A stretch of 64,000 nt of DNA, taken from NCBI GenBank assembly GCA_038503035.1, contig JAVSML010024594.1, positions 88,367 to 152,366 of the forward strand, written 5' to 3'. The DNA is from Crocodylus rhombifer. Lineage: Eukaryota; Chordata; Crocodylia; Crocodylidae. Within the stretch, counting starts at the first letter, position 1; the number at the start of each line of letters is the position of its first letter. The notes below the pieces were generated by a model. It saw only the letters and a list, made by a program, of their open reading frames with translations. It made no database searches and had not been told where the DNA came from. Made by a program: the position numbers and the translations under genes. Below are positions 21,661 through 33,625 of this stretch, piece after piece.

Positions 21661-24600
21661 TCTCTCTCTGCAATGGAGCGTCTGGGTACGTGCCCTTCCT
21701 GGCAGTTTCATGAAGCATCCTGCCATGCACTGATCCACACACTGCCACCAGACATCTAACACTTGCTTTCTTCCTGGACAAGGAATCAGAACTGGACATT
21801 TGCAACACGCCAATCTCCATTTGACTGGAGCATGTGAATACTGAACAGTGAGTGTCTTCAGTCCCCCAGGGACATCTTTCCCTTCATCTGTACCTGGGCT
21901 GAGCTGCTGTACAGGAAACAGTGCCCAGCTTTCAAAGCAGAGGCTTCCAACCTCCCAAAACCAGGGATAACAAAGCAAGAAATCAGGTTCTCTCTCTGAG
22001 GAAATCCTATAGCAAGAAAGCAGGAGGATCATCACTGCTTGGCTGCTGGTAGAACAAAGCCAGCGCTGGGCATTCCCAAAGCATGAATTTTCAAACACCT
22101 CTAAGCACCTCACTTGAGAACGCCAAGAACCCTGACCGGGACAGCATCGAGAGCAGGCCCAGGAATGAGAATGAATGAAAGCAAGAAGATTCCTGAAGAT
22201 TTATTTCACACACAAGCATTTTTGGAGGATTTGTATGGTTTACTTAACAGGTTTCCCATTTCCTCTGAGAAAATATCAATAGCAACGAAGCCTCTCTCCT
22301 ATGTCCTAATCAGCAGATCAAAGTACTGAAATGGCAAAAGACTAACGCAAGCCGAAGAGAAAGCAGAGCTAAATTACTGAAGAGATCAAGATAGAAGCTC
22401 ATTTGTTTGCCATCAGAGGCAAAACCTTCATATTTTACGAGCAGTTGGGTACTCCTGGTTTCCAGCTGAAGTGGCTTGCTAGTCAGCCAGCACCCCCCTG
22501 CATATTTAACTTTTCCTATGCTTGCTGTGGCCGCTTCAAGAGACTCCTTGTCTTCTAAGGATGCTTTCCGCTCCTCAACCTTCTCCTGGACCCACAAAAA
22601 CGCAGCCCAGGTGGCATGTCTATAAGTTACTTGGCTCAGAGGATTTATATTGAAAGTGAATACCATCCCTACATACAAGAGGATAAAAGATGAATTTTTA
22701 AATAATTGAATTAATGATTTGTATAAATAACCAAATATTCATTTGGCTACAAAGACGGCCCTATAAGCCCAGCATCTGTGGCACTCCTCTGGCATGTAGG
22801 TGGTGGCCTCCTTGGTCGGTCTGTTGGAGTTTCCTCTTGGGATATTCCTTAGAGCAGGAGCCTGACCTCAAGTCTCCCACCGCCCAGGCAAGCGCTCTGG
22901 CCAGTGTGTTCTCATGTCAGTAGCATTTGGAGTGGAGCCTTTCCCTTTAGAATCATCTCAGTTTTGCTGCCAGTGTTCAGTCTTGCTGACCATCCCATCG
23001 TGCTGCAAGCCTTTATGTTCCCATGGGCTTTTCTGAGCTGGGAATGAAGATCACAGATGAGAATCAGTACAGGAGAACCAGGAAGGGTTTTAGCTCAGTC
23101 ATTTATCCAAGGTGATTTCTGTTCTTGGTAAAACATTTCCGGTTACGAGCCAGGACTCAGGTTCTGTGGCACACACATCTGGTCTTATTATCAGGATGTG
23201 GGAGAAGTCTCAGACAGATGCGTCAGCAGAGCCATGAAAACAGCCTGTACAGCACATGCCAGCTGGTTCCCCCTGGCACTACCAAACTCTTGACCCCACA
23301 AGTAGCAAAATGCAACACATTTATATTAAAGCGTAAAGCAATTAAAACATCCAGGAGAGCCCCTGCTTCCTGGGAAGGAAGGCAAGGCAGACGGAGTCAT
23401 AATACAAACTGGGGCCAAAGCGTATGATTTTGCAAGTGCCAAAGTCACAGTGCCTGCAAGGCAGAGACAAATGGACCTGTCTCTCTCCTCCCCATAAAGT
23501 GGGAGGGGGGGGGTTGTTTGTTTGGTGGGTTTTTTTATTTAATCAGGAAGGGCTCCTGAAGCTGCTGAAGCAATGGCACTGAAAGGCAGCTTCTAGCAGC
23601 AGCAGCTCCCAAGTCACTTCACAGACCAGCCTTCTGTAGGAATTGTTTTTCAAATTCCCAGCTAGCCTTTTGACCACAAGGGTTCAGACACCAGCAGTAA
23701 CATTGCTTTTTGCTGCTTGGGAATAGGTACCAAGTGCTAGGAGACCAAGATGCAGTTTACAGGAGCAAAGGGGGTCTTTTCCTGCAGCTGTGACTAGCCT
23801 CTTATCCCACAACTCAGTGATATGCAAACCTGCACCTTTCAAATTCTCCAGCGCTAAAGCCCTGATGCAAAGCTGCAATTACATCAACCGTTGTTCTGCC
23901 ATATCAGTCCCAGAGACCAAACCAACCCAGTGAAGCTGATTAGTAGTTGAACAGCTGCCTGCATGATGCTTCAAAACACACAATTAAAGAGTAACACAGA
24001 GGTTGCAGGATCAGAAGAGTTTCCATTTCAAAAGGCAGCAGTATCCAGGTGAACAGGGAAGCCAGTTTTAGCACTAGAAATACTACGGGTTTTGGAGCAC
24101 TGGGATCAAATCTATCAGATGGCCTTGGACCTGGAGACTTTGCCACAGCCCACCCCATTTAAGGAAAGTATATTAAGATCAAGTAGTCCTGAGTAAAGCC
24201 CTCCCCTGCCACACATGCCCCTACCAAGTACCAGGTGGAACAGCTGCCCCTCAGCAAGCCTGGACTGCTCTAGCATCACCCAGGACCTCAGGCTCCTCCT
24301 GATCGGTCCCACAAACAAGAAGAGCCAGCTGTTGGGGCTTCCAAGCATTTCTAAAGGTACTGTGCTTGAAAGAGAAGAAAGCAGGTAAAAAGCAAATGCA
24401 CACTGGGAGCCCCATTTTGTAAGGTCCCTCAGGCATTTGCTTAAAAATTCAAATGTTGTGCATTTCTTCCAGGCCTACTGCAAGTCAGGAATGCTTCCCT
24501 GTGTCTGGGAGTCAGCAGTTCATTACCTGAGCCCCACAGGTTTCTTTGCACTGCATAGTCCTGACACAACCAGCCACCTGCTCACAGGCAGCAGAAGTGG

Positions 24601-25109
24601 GCCTCAGTGTGTTACTGCTATTCAATTCTTACCATGAGAAAACTCAAAGGCCCTGCATGGGGAGGGCATCACTGCCAATACAGGGTAGGAGACAGCCCAG
24701 GGAGAAGAGCTAGATTTGTGCTACAAATCCCAGCGTGTTGGATCTCGCAGGGCCCCTCTAGTTGCCAAAACAGAATTTTTTCCCAACCTGCAGCCAAAAC
24801 AGAATAGCTCACTTCAGCCATGGGCCTGAAAGCCCACAGGCAGCTTGTCCATCTTGTAAAACCATTTGGGCAGGTCCAAGCTCATCTGAGTATAGCAGAG
24901 ATGGCTGAGGAAAGACCCATCCATAAGCACACAGGCTTCACCCTTCATCAAGGACTCATCTATGGAGTGGGAGGCGGGCAAGGGCCCTCCTTTTCTCCAC
25001 AACTGGCTGCCTCTGTGAGCGTCTCCACAATCATGATAGGCAGACAGACAAAGGGGTCTCTTATCCTGCCAGCACAGGACACATGTATCTACTCCATCAC
25101 CAGCCCTAA
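21661..25109. other. No firm gene; holds the 22,511 exon candidate
   Basis: This is intron-like sequence. A poly-G/T patch lies at about 23,503-23,540. Apart from the weak exon candidate nothing coding is supported. Confidence 0.4.
22511..22585 (-). CDS. Weak exon candidate, 25 codons, charged coiled-coil-like
   Basis: On the minus strand an acceptor ending TTTTTGTGGGTCCAG precedes 75 open nucleotides reading EKVEERKASLEDKESLEAA and then ATASIGK-type residues. The length is a multiple of three in phase 0, and the composition resembles the stronger exons. The weak point is the donor, AAA|GTTAAA, which is a poor match to the splice consensus. The heptad also slips between L10 and L16. It could be a real exon with a weak donor or a chance open stretch. 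Confidence 0.3.
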
Positions 25110-25660
25110 TCAAGATCAGAGCCCTACTGTGCTACACACTGGGCGCATCTACACGAGACATTTACTGAACGGTAGACCAATTAGCTACACAGTAAATGTC
25201 TTGCATTTACACATGCACCCCTATTAGACTGGAGTAAACCAATTTACTCTGCAGCAGAATAGCACTTGTACACTCCGCAGCAGCACACGTGTAGCCGCTG
25301 ACAGAGCTGGCTGGGGTGTGAAAGTGCTTCAATGTGGGGGCTGCCTGCCAGCTAGCTCCATGCTGAAGCACCCTTGGGCCCCAGCCAGCCATTCTGCAGC
25401 ATGTTGAGCCACAGGGAGCAGCCCAGGGCTGCAGGATGAGCCCCCTCCTTCCCCTGCCAGCCAGGGCTGTTCTGACCTGGCTCAATATGCTGTGGTCCTG
25501 GGCACATGTGTAAATGGTGTGCCTGAGAGCAATAAACTCTGGAGCAATAAGCTCGGGAGAGTTTATTGCTTCTGGTTAACTGCATATGTAGATATGCCCA
25601 CTATGTAAAACAGAGGAAGAAGACAGTCCCTGCCCCAAAGAGGCTGAAGTCTAAGAAGAG
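25110..25660 (+). mobile_element. Old amniote SINE (MIR/AmnSINE-like 3' part), interrupted
   Basis: The left part is agatcagagccctactgtgc and the right part is gacagtccctgccccaaaga, the two halves of a widespread amniote SINE/L2-type 3' end. They are separated by a 459-bp element. Removing it restores the expected order. Confidence 0.65.
25141..25599. mobile_element. 459-bp MITE (non-autonomous DNA transposon, 3-bp target duplication)
   Basis: The ends are gggcgcatctaca and its inverted counterpart tgtagatatgccc (11 of 13 match as inverted repeats). It is flanked on both sides by act (25,138-25,140 and 25,600-25,602). A 3-bp duplication and GGGC ends suit a PIF/Harbinger-type MITE such as those known from crocodilians, although act is not the usual TWA target. 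There is no transposase reading frame. Confidence 0.7.
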
Positions 25661-25662
25661 AT

Positions 25663-27922
25663 TTATGATTCAGAAAGCAGAGGAAATCTAAACATGCCTG
25701 TGTCTGAAGTGGCTGCTCAGTCCTGTTCTAGTAACGTGTGGAGCCAGTGCTGTATGACGACACGCACTTCATTTTCAGCACGCAGTTAACCCTGGCTCGG
25801 CAAGGACAAACAATGGGGCTGAGGCTTTTCAGCCAGGCTGACAACTGGTATGACTGCTCCTGGCCACACAGCTGCAGAAAGGGGGCAGCGCTTGCGACAC
25901 AGGCAGACGTGGTTGTAGCTGCAAATTTCTCAGGAGTGCTGGAGGCTTTGCCCCCTCTGCTCTGCAGACTGTAAAAGCTCAGTTGTGAAATACACAGCTT
26001 TGGGGGGAAATGCTCATTTAATTCAGCTAATTCCTCTTGGTATTCTGAGGAAAACAAGGTTTGCAGTGACCCTGAAATTCAAAACTGACAATTGCCTGCT
26101 GATCACAAGTATGTTTCTTTTCATACAATGCTTTTTCGAATGGAGTCAGGAATGTCTCAAGTCCCTGAAGTGCATAATAATTTTCCATGGATTTTTCAAG
26201 TGCCTTTTCTCGCCCATTCCACATGATATTGGCCTACGACTTGGTTAAAATATCTGTGCAGATGCACTTTTTCTGATGAATAAAAATGGCGTAACAAATA
26301 ATTAAGCCTTTCTAGCTTATTAGTAAAGCATTAAAACCTCATTCTCAAGAGTATCCTTCACCTTTCACAAGGCTGTTCACATTTTTAACTCCCACTCGAT
26401 CACATACAAGGCACAGAAAATACTGACGGAGAAGAACACAGGTGTCTGGCGTATAATTTCTGTCACTAGGAATTATTTTTGCCCCCTCTGGTGCGTGACC
26501 AGCCCCCCGCCTACTCAGCTTCACTCCCATGGATTTTACTACCACTGCTACAGCCCTGCACAAGGATGGTGCTCCTGCAACAGCCTATCATTGCCACTTC
26601 TAAGAAGCAGGCAGGGGCCGCCACCAGCACCCCAGGGAGCAAGGCCATGCTCAAATGCTTTTTTATCTAGTGCCTGTTTCCCTGTGTTCACAGGGACTCG
26701 GTGGATACAGGCACAGAAAGAACACTGGTATTTGCTGGGGAATATGCCATGGTGAGCACATGCGAGCTACAATAAGACACAGGATTAGTATGTGAAAATC
26801 TATGCACCAGCCTTAATTAAAAAACCAAGAAAGTGTTCAAACCTTCTCATTAAAATATCATTAGCAGCCTGATTTCAACCCACCAAAGGCATGGTGTCCA
26901 CATGTAAGGTTGCAACTCTGTTCTTATGCTTTTGTCATAAGCCTTGGCATTTCTGCAAACTGAAGGTGTAAATTCAGCTCAGCTGAACTGCAACACAACA
27001 GGCCAGCTAAGTTTAAGTGACAGCCTTAGCTCTTAATTTTTTGGCATTTGTGCACTGCAGTCAGACCTTTACCATCATTTGAATGCTGGGTTTTATATTT
27101 AGTTTCATAGGGGTTGCTATTTTTTTTGCCAGTTCTGCACTAAGATTACTGCTTTTCCCTCACTTACTTCCTGAGGCTATGGCCCTTGGCAAAGAGAATG
27201 ACAGGAAAAATATTTATAAGCCATAGACCTGTCATAAACTCCAGCCAGTCAGAAGGGCTGGTAGTAATATTCCTACTGCAACCTTATCGAAATCATGGAA
27301 GAGCTTCAAGAATTTTCATTTTTAATAATTTCAAATCAACCTATTTCCCAAACCAAATAATCGAGCTGTCCGAGTCCAGTGGATGTCAGTAGGGCCACAC
27401 GTTGCTTTTTCAGCCAGAGAGCAGAAGCCATTATAAATAATACTACAGCTTTCATGATGGAGATTGTCCTTTCTACAACTTACAGCCTGGAGGCTTCATT
27501 ATTCCATTGGCCGTAATTCAATTTGCCCCTTCCTAAAAGATCTGTTTCTGTGACCCACCCCCACCCCTGGAAACATGCTCAGCTAATAATTTCCGATTAA
27601 TGCAGTCAATTACTAACTCACCCCCAACCCCTTACTGTCACCTGATTGGGCCAGAGAGGGAAGGAAGCGGCAACTAGCTGGAGAGGGATAGAAATGGGGG
27701 TAAAATAGCAATAAAAAGTAATTACATAAAAATGCTAAACATATTACATCTGTTAGTTTGCTTAGCCCACTGGGCTTGACAATTCCAGGTTTCTGCCATT
27801 GTCCGTGCTCAGACAGACAAGAATAAGGAAAACAGGGAAAGGATTTTTGAATAAGATTATTAAATCAGTGCATGAAAAATAAGAGTCGTCATTACACTGC
27901 AAAGGGAGAGAGAGAAACTCAC
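25663..27922. other. No exon; several conserved-element-like AT-rich blocks
   Basis: Candidate blocks lie at about 26,150-26,340 and 27,200-27,900. They lack transposon ends and carry ATTA/TAAT-rich motifs, for example aacaaataattaagcc and gcagtcaattactaac. They flank the 27,923 exon. Confidence 0.35.
27200..27900. promoter_or_regulatory. Candidate conserved non-coding block next to exon
   Basis: AT-rich, repeat-free sequence with caaccaaataatcgagc-like and taataatttccgattaatg-like homeodomain-type cores. Enhancer or splice-regulatory function is inference. Confidence 0.28.
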
Positions 27923-28006
27923 TGAAATTTCTTTCTGCAGATTTGCCTTTGTGATCTGCAAGGTACTGTTCTCCTGCTTACACTCCGTTACCCTGGCAAC
28001 GTACGC
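27923..28006 (-). CDS. Coiled-coil internal exon, 28 codons
   Basis: On the minus strand the acceptor is TCTTTATTTTACAG and the donor is TTTCA|GTGAGTTTC. The 84-nt exon is open in phase 0 at both ends. It encodes AYVARVTECKQENSTLQ followed by a stretch ending NLQKEIS. Core positions are Y2, C9, L16, L23 and V6, N13, K20, I27, which fit a coiled coil. Base use changes at both borders to AT-rich intron. It lies in the same direction as, and downstream of, the 34,672-34,800 exon. The protein family is not recognised. The surrounding 1 kb looks conserved-element-like, so exon conservation alone will not separate it from regulatory DNA; reading-frame conservation would. Confidence 0.7.
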
Positions 28007-28599
28007 CTGTAAAATAAAGATTATTAAAGCGCATATGATTATTTGGTGGCTGAGTGAATGAGGCGGCCGCTTCTGAAATTCCTTATCAGAGAAATTCAAT
28101 TTTAGGCCAAATTGTGTTTTCACCGCCTCCCAGCTTCTCCCTCCCCCCGTGCAATACCAATAAAACCATCATCTCCCCAGCCATACACGGTATTTGTCAC
28201 TAACTCTTTCACGCCTTCCCTTTCCCATTCCAGGTTTTATTTTTGCTTCATGAAAGTAAATTCTTTCCCTCGCTTGTGCAGTTTTTTTGGTGGGTTAAGG
28301 CTTTTCAGATAGCTTCAGATTATTTTTTTCTGGCATGTACAGCTAGCAGCAGCTGAGCCAGGAGGAGGGCTGGTGAACAGCCCCTGCCCTGCCGCAGGAG
28401 AGGACACCCCACACCAGGACCACCCTGGTGCTCTGCCCCTCGGCAGAAGCCCAGAGACGCTGCTCATGAGCATCCCTGTTCACAGATCGTCACTCCCACC
28501 CCTCCCTTCCCCTGACCCCAGCTCCCCGTGAGAGTGCCATGCTGCCGGCACTCAGGCTCATCCCAGCACCAAACAGTGGGAGGCCCGAGGACCCAACAG

Positions 28600-29306
28600 C
28601 AGGGGTGGGCAATTACTTTGGGTGGAGGGCCGCCTAACGAGTTTTGGTGAGCTGGAGAGGGCAACATGGGTAGCTCCGCCCCTTGACAGTTGCCCCACCC
28701 CTGGTTGCCATCTTGGGGAAGGAAGTCCCACCCCCTACTCCCTGACCCTTGCCACTGGCAGTCCCTCCCCTTGCACCCCAGGAAATACTCTTTTTGGGAC
28801 AGGAAGTTGCCACCTTGAAACCAGGAAAAGAAAAAAAACACTCATACACTAAAAGTCAAACACTTAGTAGAACAGATTTTAATTTTATTTCAAAAAAATA
28901 TTTTTGTCACTAGTTGCGTTTGCATAGCATATATAGAAGGGACCGCATAATAACTCAAAAATAAATTCTTAGTCTTGTACATTGTGCGTGTGTGGGGATG
29001 GCGGGGTGTTTGCAAGCTCCCACCCAGCTGCAGCCCCAGCCCAGCCCTGCCACTTCCCTACCTGCTGCCAGGAGCAACCTGGAGGCAGGGGAAGCGGAGC
29101 AGGTCCCCGGGGGCTGCAGCAGCAACAGCCCTGCCTGGAAGCTGTGCTGGTCGGGCCGGGCGGTGCAAGGTGCAATAGGGTATATTTGGGGTGGGGGTGT
29201 ACATGTGGACGCCTCGTGGGCAGAAGGGCTGGGCGGAGTGCAATTTTTTGGTGGATGCTGCGGGCCGCATGAAGGTACTTGGCAGGCTGTATTTTGCCTG
29301 CCCCTG
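28600..29306. mobile_element. Complete non-autonomous hAT-type transposon (707 bp)
   Basis: The left end caggggtgggcaatta and the right end ttttgcctgcccctg form terminal inverted repeats (caggggtgggcaa against caggggcaggcaa). The flanking 8-mers cccaacag (28,592-28,599) and ccatacag (29,307-29,314) match at 6 of 8 positions, as expected for an aged hAT target-site duplication. The interior is non-coding: GC-rich halves around an AT-rich centre at about 28,860-28,970. Confidence 0.8.
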
Positions 29307-29964
29307 CCATACAGCCTACAGAAATTCTAGGCTAATATCTCCCTAACCCAGCAAGTACTGCTAGAGATCATGCTCCATCCCAAAACTATCAGTGGTGTCC
29401 AGGAGACAGAAATCCTGCAGTGGCTTAGCAGGAAAGGCATGCTGCAGCCTTTGTAAGGCTGACTGGGACGGCGGGGAGCACGGGGATAGGTACTGCAGCC
29501 TGGGTAGATGCACCGCAGCTAGCTTTCAAGGGGCTGGATCAGGCACAGCTAGCCATGCAGCCGAGGCGTTTGGGACTCTTTCAGGCTGCCCGTTCGAACA
29601 GCCACCTCGCGCCTGGCTGGTCTGCAGCCCACCCCAGTTACAACGCTACCGTGGGGGTGCTGCAAGCAGCCCCCACACTAGCTCCCGCACAGCTTACTTG
29701 AAGACATCTACACAGCTGCGAAGGCGCAGCCTGAGCTGGGCCCGTGCCACGTGGCTACAGCCCCAACAGGAGAAACTCAGCCACCGAGGACTTTTAAGGC
29801 ACCGACTACTGGAATATTCTAAACACCAAGCGCTGTGCTCGGTTACTATGGTGATTTATGCTATTCCTATACCATAAATAGATTAAACAGCACAAAGAAC
29901 ATCTAAAGGCGCTCTCCCCTCCTCTGCCCATTTATCTGTATTCCAGCCGTGCGGGAGGGGCTGG
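29307..29964. other. No gene recognised; GC-rich unique sequence
   Basis: This is GC-rich and contains transposon-like phrases (gggtagatgcacc, gacatctacac), but paired ends were not demonstrated. Confidence 0.35.
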
Positions 29965-30057
29965 GCCCATCGTGCCAGGGACTGTGTGCACACACGTCCA
30001 GAGGAGAAAAGATGATTCCTGCCCCAGTGGGCTTACAAGCGAGAAGATCACAAAGCA
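29965..30057 (+). mobile_element. MIR/AmnSINE-like 3' remnant
   Basis: gggcccatcgtgccagggac, then gattcctgccccagtgggct followed by tacaagc, the same terminal pattern as the SINE at 25,110-25,660. Confidence 0.6.
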
Positions 30058-31784
30058 AGAGCTGGATTTTTCCTTCTTTTTGCTTCTGCTTCCCCCTCCT
30101 CTCTCTCCCTCTCTGTCTTTCACAGATTACTATTATGGAAACACGGCATTACTGCAGAAAGGCTTTACTAAAAAAGCTGTATCTTGCATTTCTCTAAGGG
30201 CCCCTGGACTCAGGTTTCATCTGGAGCAAAGGCCGGAGTGGCTGACAGATGAAGCAAGTGGAGTACAACCTGCTACTAACAGGGCCTTCCTCCTCCAGCG
30301 AGGACGAGAACAGCTGATGCGCACAGCAGACTGTAGTTCTGGTAAAGGGTGAACTACAACATCCTGCCAGTGTGGACCACGGCAAAACTGGCAGAGCACC
30401 GAAAGCACACCGTGCTAAGCCTGAAAGCAAAGGCAGCTGTAAGGCATGCGGGTTCAAACCCAAGTATGTCTCCAGACTCCTTTTTTATTTTCTTTTTTAA
30501 TGAAGAGGCTCCTCCAGGCTCACACCATTTGATATTTTTATTTTTTAAAGAAAAGGCTGCCAGTCCGCCCCCAAAACTGCTCCCACACCCCTTGTTCTCG
30601 GGGTCCGGTCTCCAAAGGCAGGGTGTGAGCGGTGCCAGGCACTGCCAGCGCCGGGCAGCAGGGGGCACTACCACCCCACTGGCCACAGGAGCCCGGCCTT
30701 GGGGCTGCAGGGAGGGGAGAGCAGCATCCTGGGCTCTGCACAGCCACGTGGACTTTACCCTGGCACGGGAAAAGACAGCAAGGGCCAAGAAAGGGAGCCC
30801 TGCCATCACAGCCAACGTCCCAGGAGGCGAGCAGGGAGTGCCGAACACTCCCAGCAAACAGGACCGGATTAGGGAGAGCAAGAAGCGTGCTCTGACCCCA
30901 TGGAGTTGCTTTATAGGCAGGGGAAGCAGAGCCTGGCCCAGCCCTTCTCACTGAAGCGCGCTGCTGTGCATGCTACGCGGGGGCAGGCGCGAGGGGAGAC
31001 GAGGGCGCAGCTGGGGTGGGATGACAGAAGAACCAAAGGCGATAAAACACGGAGTCTTTTGTTTGAGGAGCTGCACAAATTAACTCCAAATTACTGTCAC
31101 AGGCAGAAAAAAAATGGAGGCTGGGAGGCACAGGACTTGTTGCTGTACTCCTTCTTGCCTTATTGTGGTGTCTCTCCTCATGTAGTAACAGCTAAAAGCT
31201 ATCCCCTTCACGGTACTGCAGCTTTTAATATCTCCTCTTTTTCCCCCTGCAGTTTAATTAAAAAACAATGAACCTTTTAAGTAGCTGAATGAAAAATATA
31301 AAATTGCACTGTTCTATCAAAGCTTAAGATCTCCACATTCTGTGAGCATGGGGAGAACTCAAAGAATTTACTGGGAACTTGATTACACTCAAGTCCCTTG
31401 CCTACCTTCATCAGAAGGCTGGAGGCTGAGAATTAAAAATCAGGCCAAGGTAGATGCCTCTGATTCAGCAGGCACAGGGGATTCGACTCCTTCAGGTAGT
31501 ATTAAACAAAATTACACTGACTCCAGAAAGGAAATGAAATTGCTTCTTTTAATGATATCAAACTCATAATTGTTCCTATTTTTCTTCATGTTTAATAACT
31601 ACGAGCCTATGCAACTAATAGGCTTTATGTGCAACAATTAGTAAGCACCTGAAATGCAGAGTGGATGAGGCACTCAGATGAACAAAGTGATGGCAGAAAC
31701 TCCACAGGGTTACAGAAAAAACCAGGGTGAACATGTTTCTTAGAACTAAGTTGCATGCTTTTATTGCTTTTATTGTAAATTATA
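30058..31784. other. No gene; GC-rich patch with a CTCF-like site
   Basis: The GC-rich part (30,590-31,020) has many chance open frames on both strands without domains. The rest is AT-rich intron-like sequence. Confidence 0.4.
30652..30670 (+). promoter_or_regulatory. Candidate CTCF-binding motif
   Basis: cgggcagcagggggcacta matches the long CTCF consensus (TGGCCACCAGGGGGCGCTA form) at 15 of 19 positions, including the whole CAGGGGGC core apart from one flanking base. Occupancy cannot be judged from sequence. Confidence 0.45.
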
Positions 31785-31960
31785 GAATTTAGGACACCTG
31801 AGTTCAAGTCCTTCTTTACCGCAGTCTTCCTGTGTGACCCCAGGCAAGGTACGTACCTCTGTCCATCCGTTCCCAGTCCGCAAACAGAGAATAACAGGTC
31901 CCCTGACCTCACAGGGCCAGGCATTGCAAGGACAAATACAATACACGCTGAGATGTTTGA
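31785..31960 (+). mobile_element. MIR-type SINE remnant
   Basis: gagttcaagtccttctttac, then tgtgtgaccccaggcaag and gtacctctgtccatccg, the MIR/CORE-SINE core order (GTGTGACC-TGGGCAAG-ACCTCTCTG). Confidence 0.7.
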
Positions 31961-32274
31961 TACTCTGATAATGCATACAATAAGTATATGCAAGGGCCAA
32001 GAGGCCAGCATTTATTTTTTCTAGCATATGAAGAACTATCATGGTAATCTTCATTCCAAGATTATGTTCAAATTAAACTATACCTAAATATTCCACTCAC
32101 TAGAGCACTGGCTTGCTTCCAGGCAGCCCAACATAGCCCCATTGAGTGCCCAATTCCTTCATTCAAGCCACTCATCTTGGCTACTCTGTCTCAGTGCAGA
32201 TTAAAGAGCAGCAGTGTACTGCTTCTGACCTAGTGCCACATTTTGAGGTTAAACCCCGCAAAAGCAGCAGTTAG

Positions 32275-32400
32275 GAGAGAGCCAGGTTCTATTCCTGACT
32301 AGCCCTAGTGGAGTGATGCTGGCCCATTTAATCAATCTCTTTATGCCTCATTTCTCAAATCTGTAAAACGGGATAACCCTACGCCCCCTCAATTTCAGAA
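32275..32400 (+). mobile_element. MIR-type SINE remnant
   Basis: ccaggttctattcctgac, then aatcaatctctttatgcctc and atctgtaaaacgggataa, a diverged MIR in the plus orientation. Confidence 0.7.
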
Positions 32401-32589
32401 AACATTTCCAGATGCCCGTGCGAGAGCTCAGTGCAAGTACAAACACTTGCTACAGTACTGCGAAAGCTGAAGTCGAACCCCTTCCTAATACACGTCAGTC
32501 ATCCGCTGCTTTGCAAAAGGTTGATCAGAAACTGACTGGAGAGACAGCCCAAGCCAATGGCGCTGGCCTCCAGCCTCCTCTTTTTCCAG

Positions 32590-33625
32590 ACCTTGTCAGG
32601 GTTTCCTGTTTTTGGCAAGATTACACACAGGGATGACAAAGGCAATCATGTTAAAGAAGCACACTTAGATTTTTCCAAGGACTCTAACTTACTGCCACAT
32701 GACATTTTGATTAGACGCTTCCATGACATGGAAATGAAAGGGCGCACATCCAATGGATCCAACACTGGCCTATGGACAAGTCTCAAAACACAGCTGTCAG
32801 TGGGCAGGTATTGGGCTGTTTGGGGCCACCTTGTGATTTGGTCTTGATCCCATGTTATTTAATATTCTTAGCAACACTGTAGGCAATGAAATACTTTTCT
32901 GAGTAACGTCTGAAGATGAGATAAAGATTAGCAGAGTAGCAAACAATGAAAAACCACTTATTGCTCAGGACTGCCCTGAATCACCCAGCCAAATACTCAC
33001 AAGCCAACTAAGTTTCAAACAGGGAAACAAGGACGTAGGTTTTACCTACAGGAAGGGAGACCGCCTTGAAAAGCAGCGTGTTGGTGTAGTCAATGATAGT
33101 TGCTTCAGCATAAACTTGCAGTGTAGTGCTATGGCAAAAAAGGGCTACTGTGATTCTAGGACACAAATGGGACAGAGTAGAGAAGTAATTGTACCTTTAA
33201 GCGCGGCACTAGGAAGACTGCTACTGGGTTGCAGGAGCTCAACTTCTTTAGACTAGAGTGGGAAAGGTTGAGAAGTGACTTGATCACTGTGCACAGGTAC
33301 TTATTGATGTATAAAGACAAGGTATCCAATGCTTGGGGGCCTTACAGACTTGCTAACAAAGGCGTGGCAAGAATCAGTAGCTGGAGGATGAAATTAGACA
33401 AGTTTAACTTTGAAATAAGATGCAGTTTTATAGTAGTGAAGATGATTAAATGTTGGAACACCTTTCTAAGGGAGGTGGTAGACTCACCACCCCTTGGAGT
33501 CTCAGACAAAATTAGATCTTCCTCTAGATCACAGGCTTAATTTACTTCCTAGGAGAAATTCTGCTCTACAGCCTGAGTGTGCAAGGGGTCAGGGCTGGAT
33601 GACCGGGCTGATCCCTTCTGGACAG
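32590..33625 (+). mobile_element. Decayed CR1/L3-clade LINE, ORF2 3' part
   Basis: Fragments of reverse transcriptase appear in order: HLDFSKDSNLLPHDIL (motif A), DPMLFN after the motif B region, KISRVANN beyond the YADD position, then LGCRSSTSLD-type and NVGTPF-type C-terminal pieces. Many stops and shifts show that it is an ancient copy. Confidence 0.7.

Noticed and set aside
27168..27184. 17-nt microexon-like stretch with excellent acceptor and GTAAGT donor (minus)
   Set aside because: Not a multiple of three, so it would break the phase-0 chain; probably a decoy pair.
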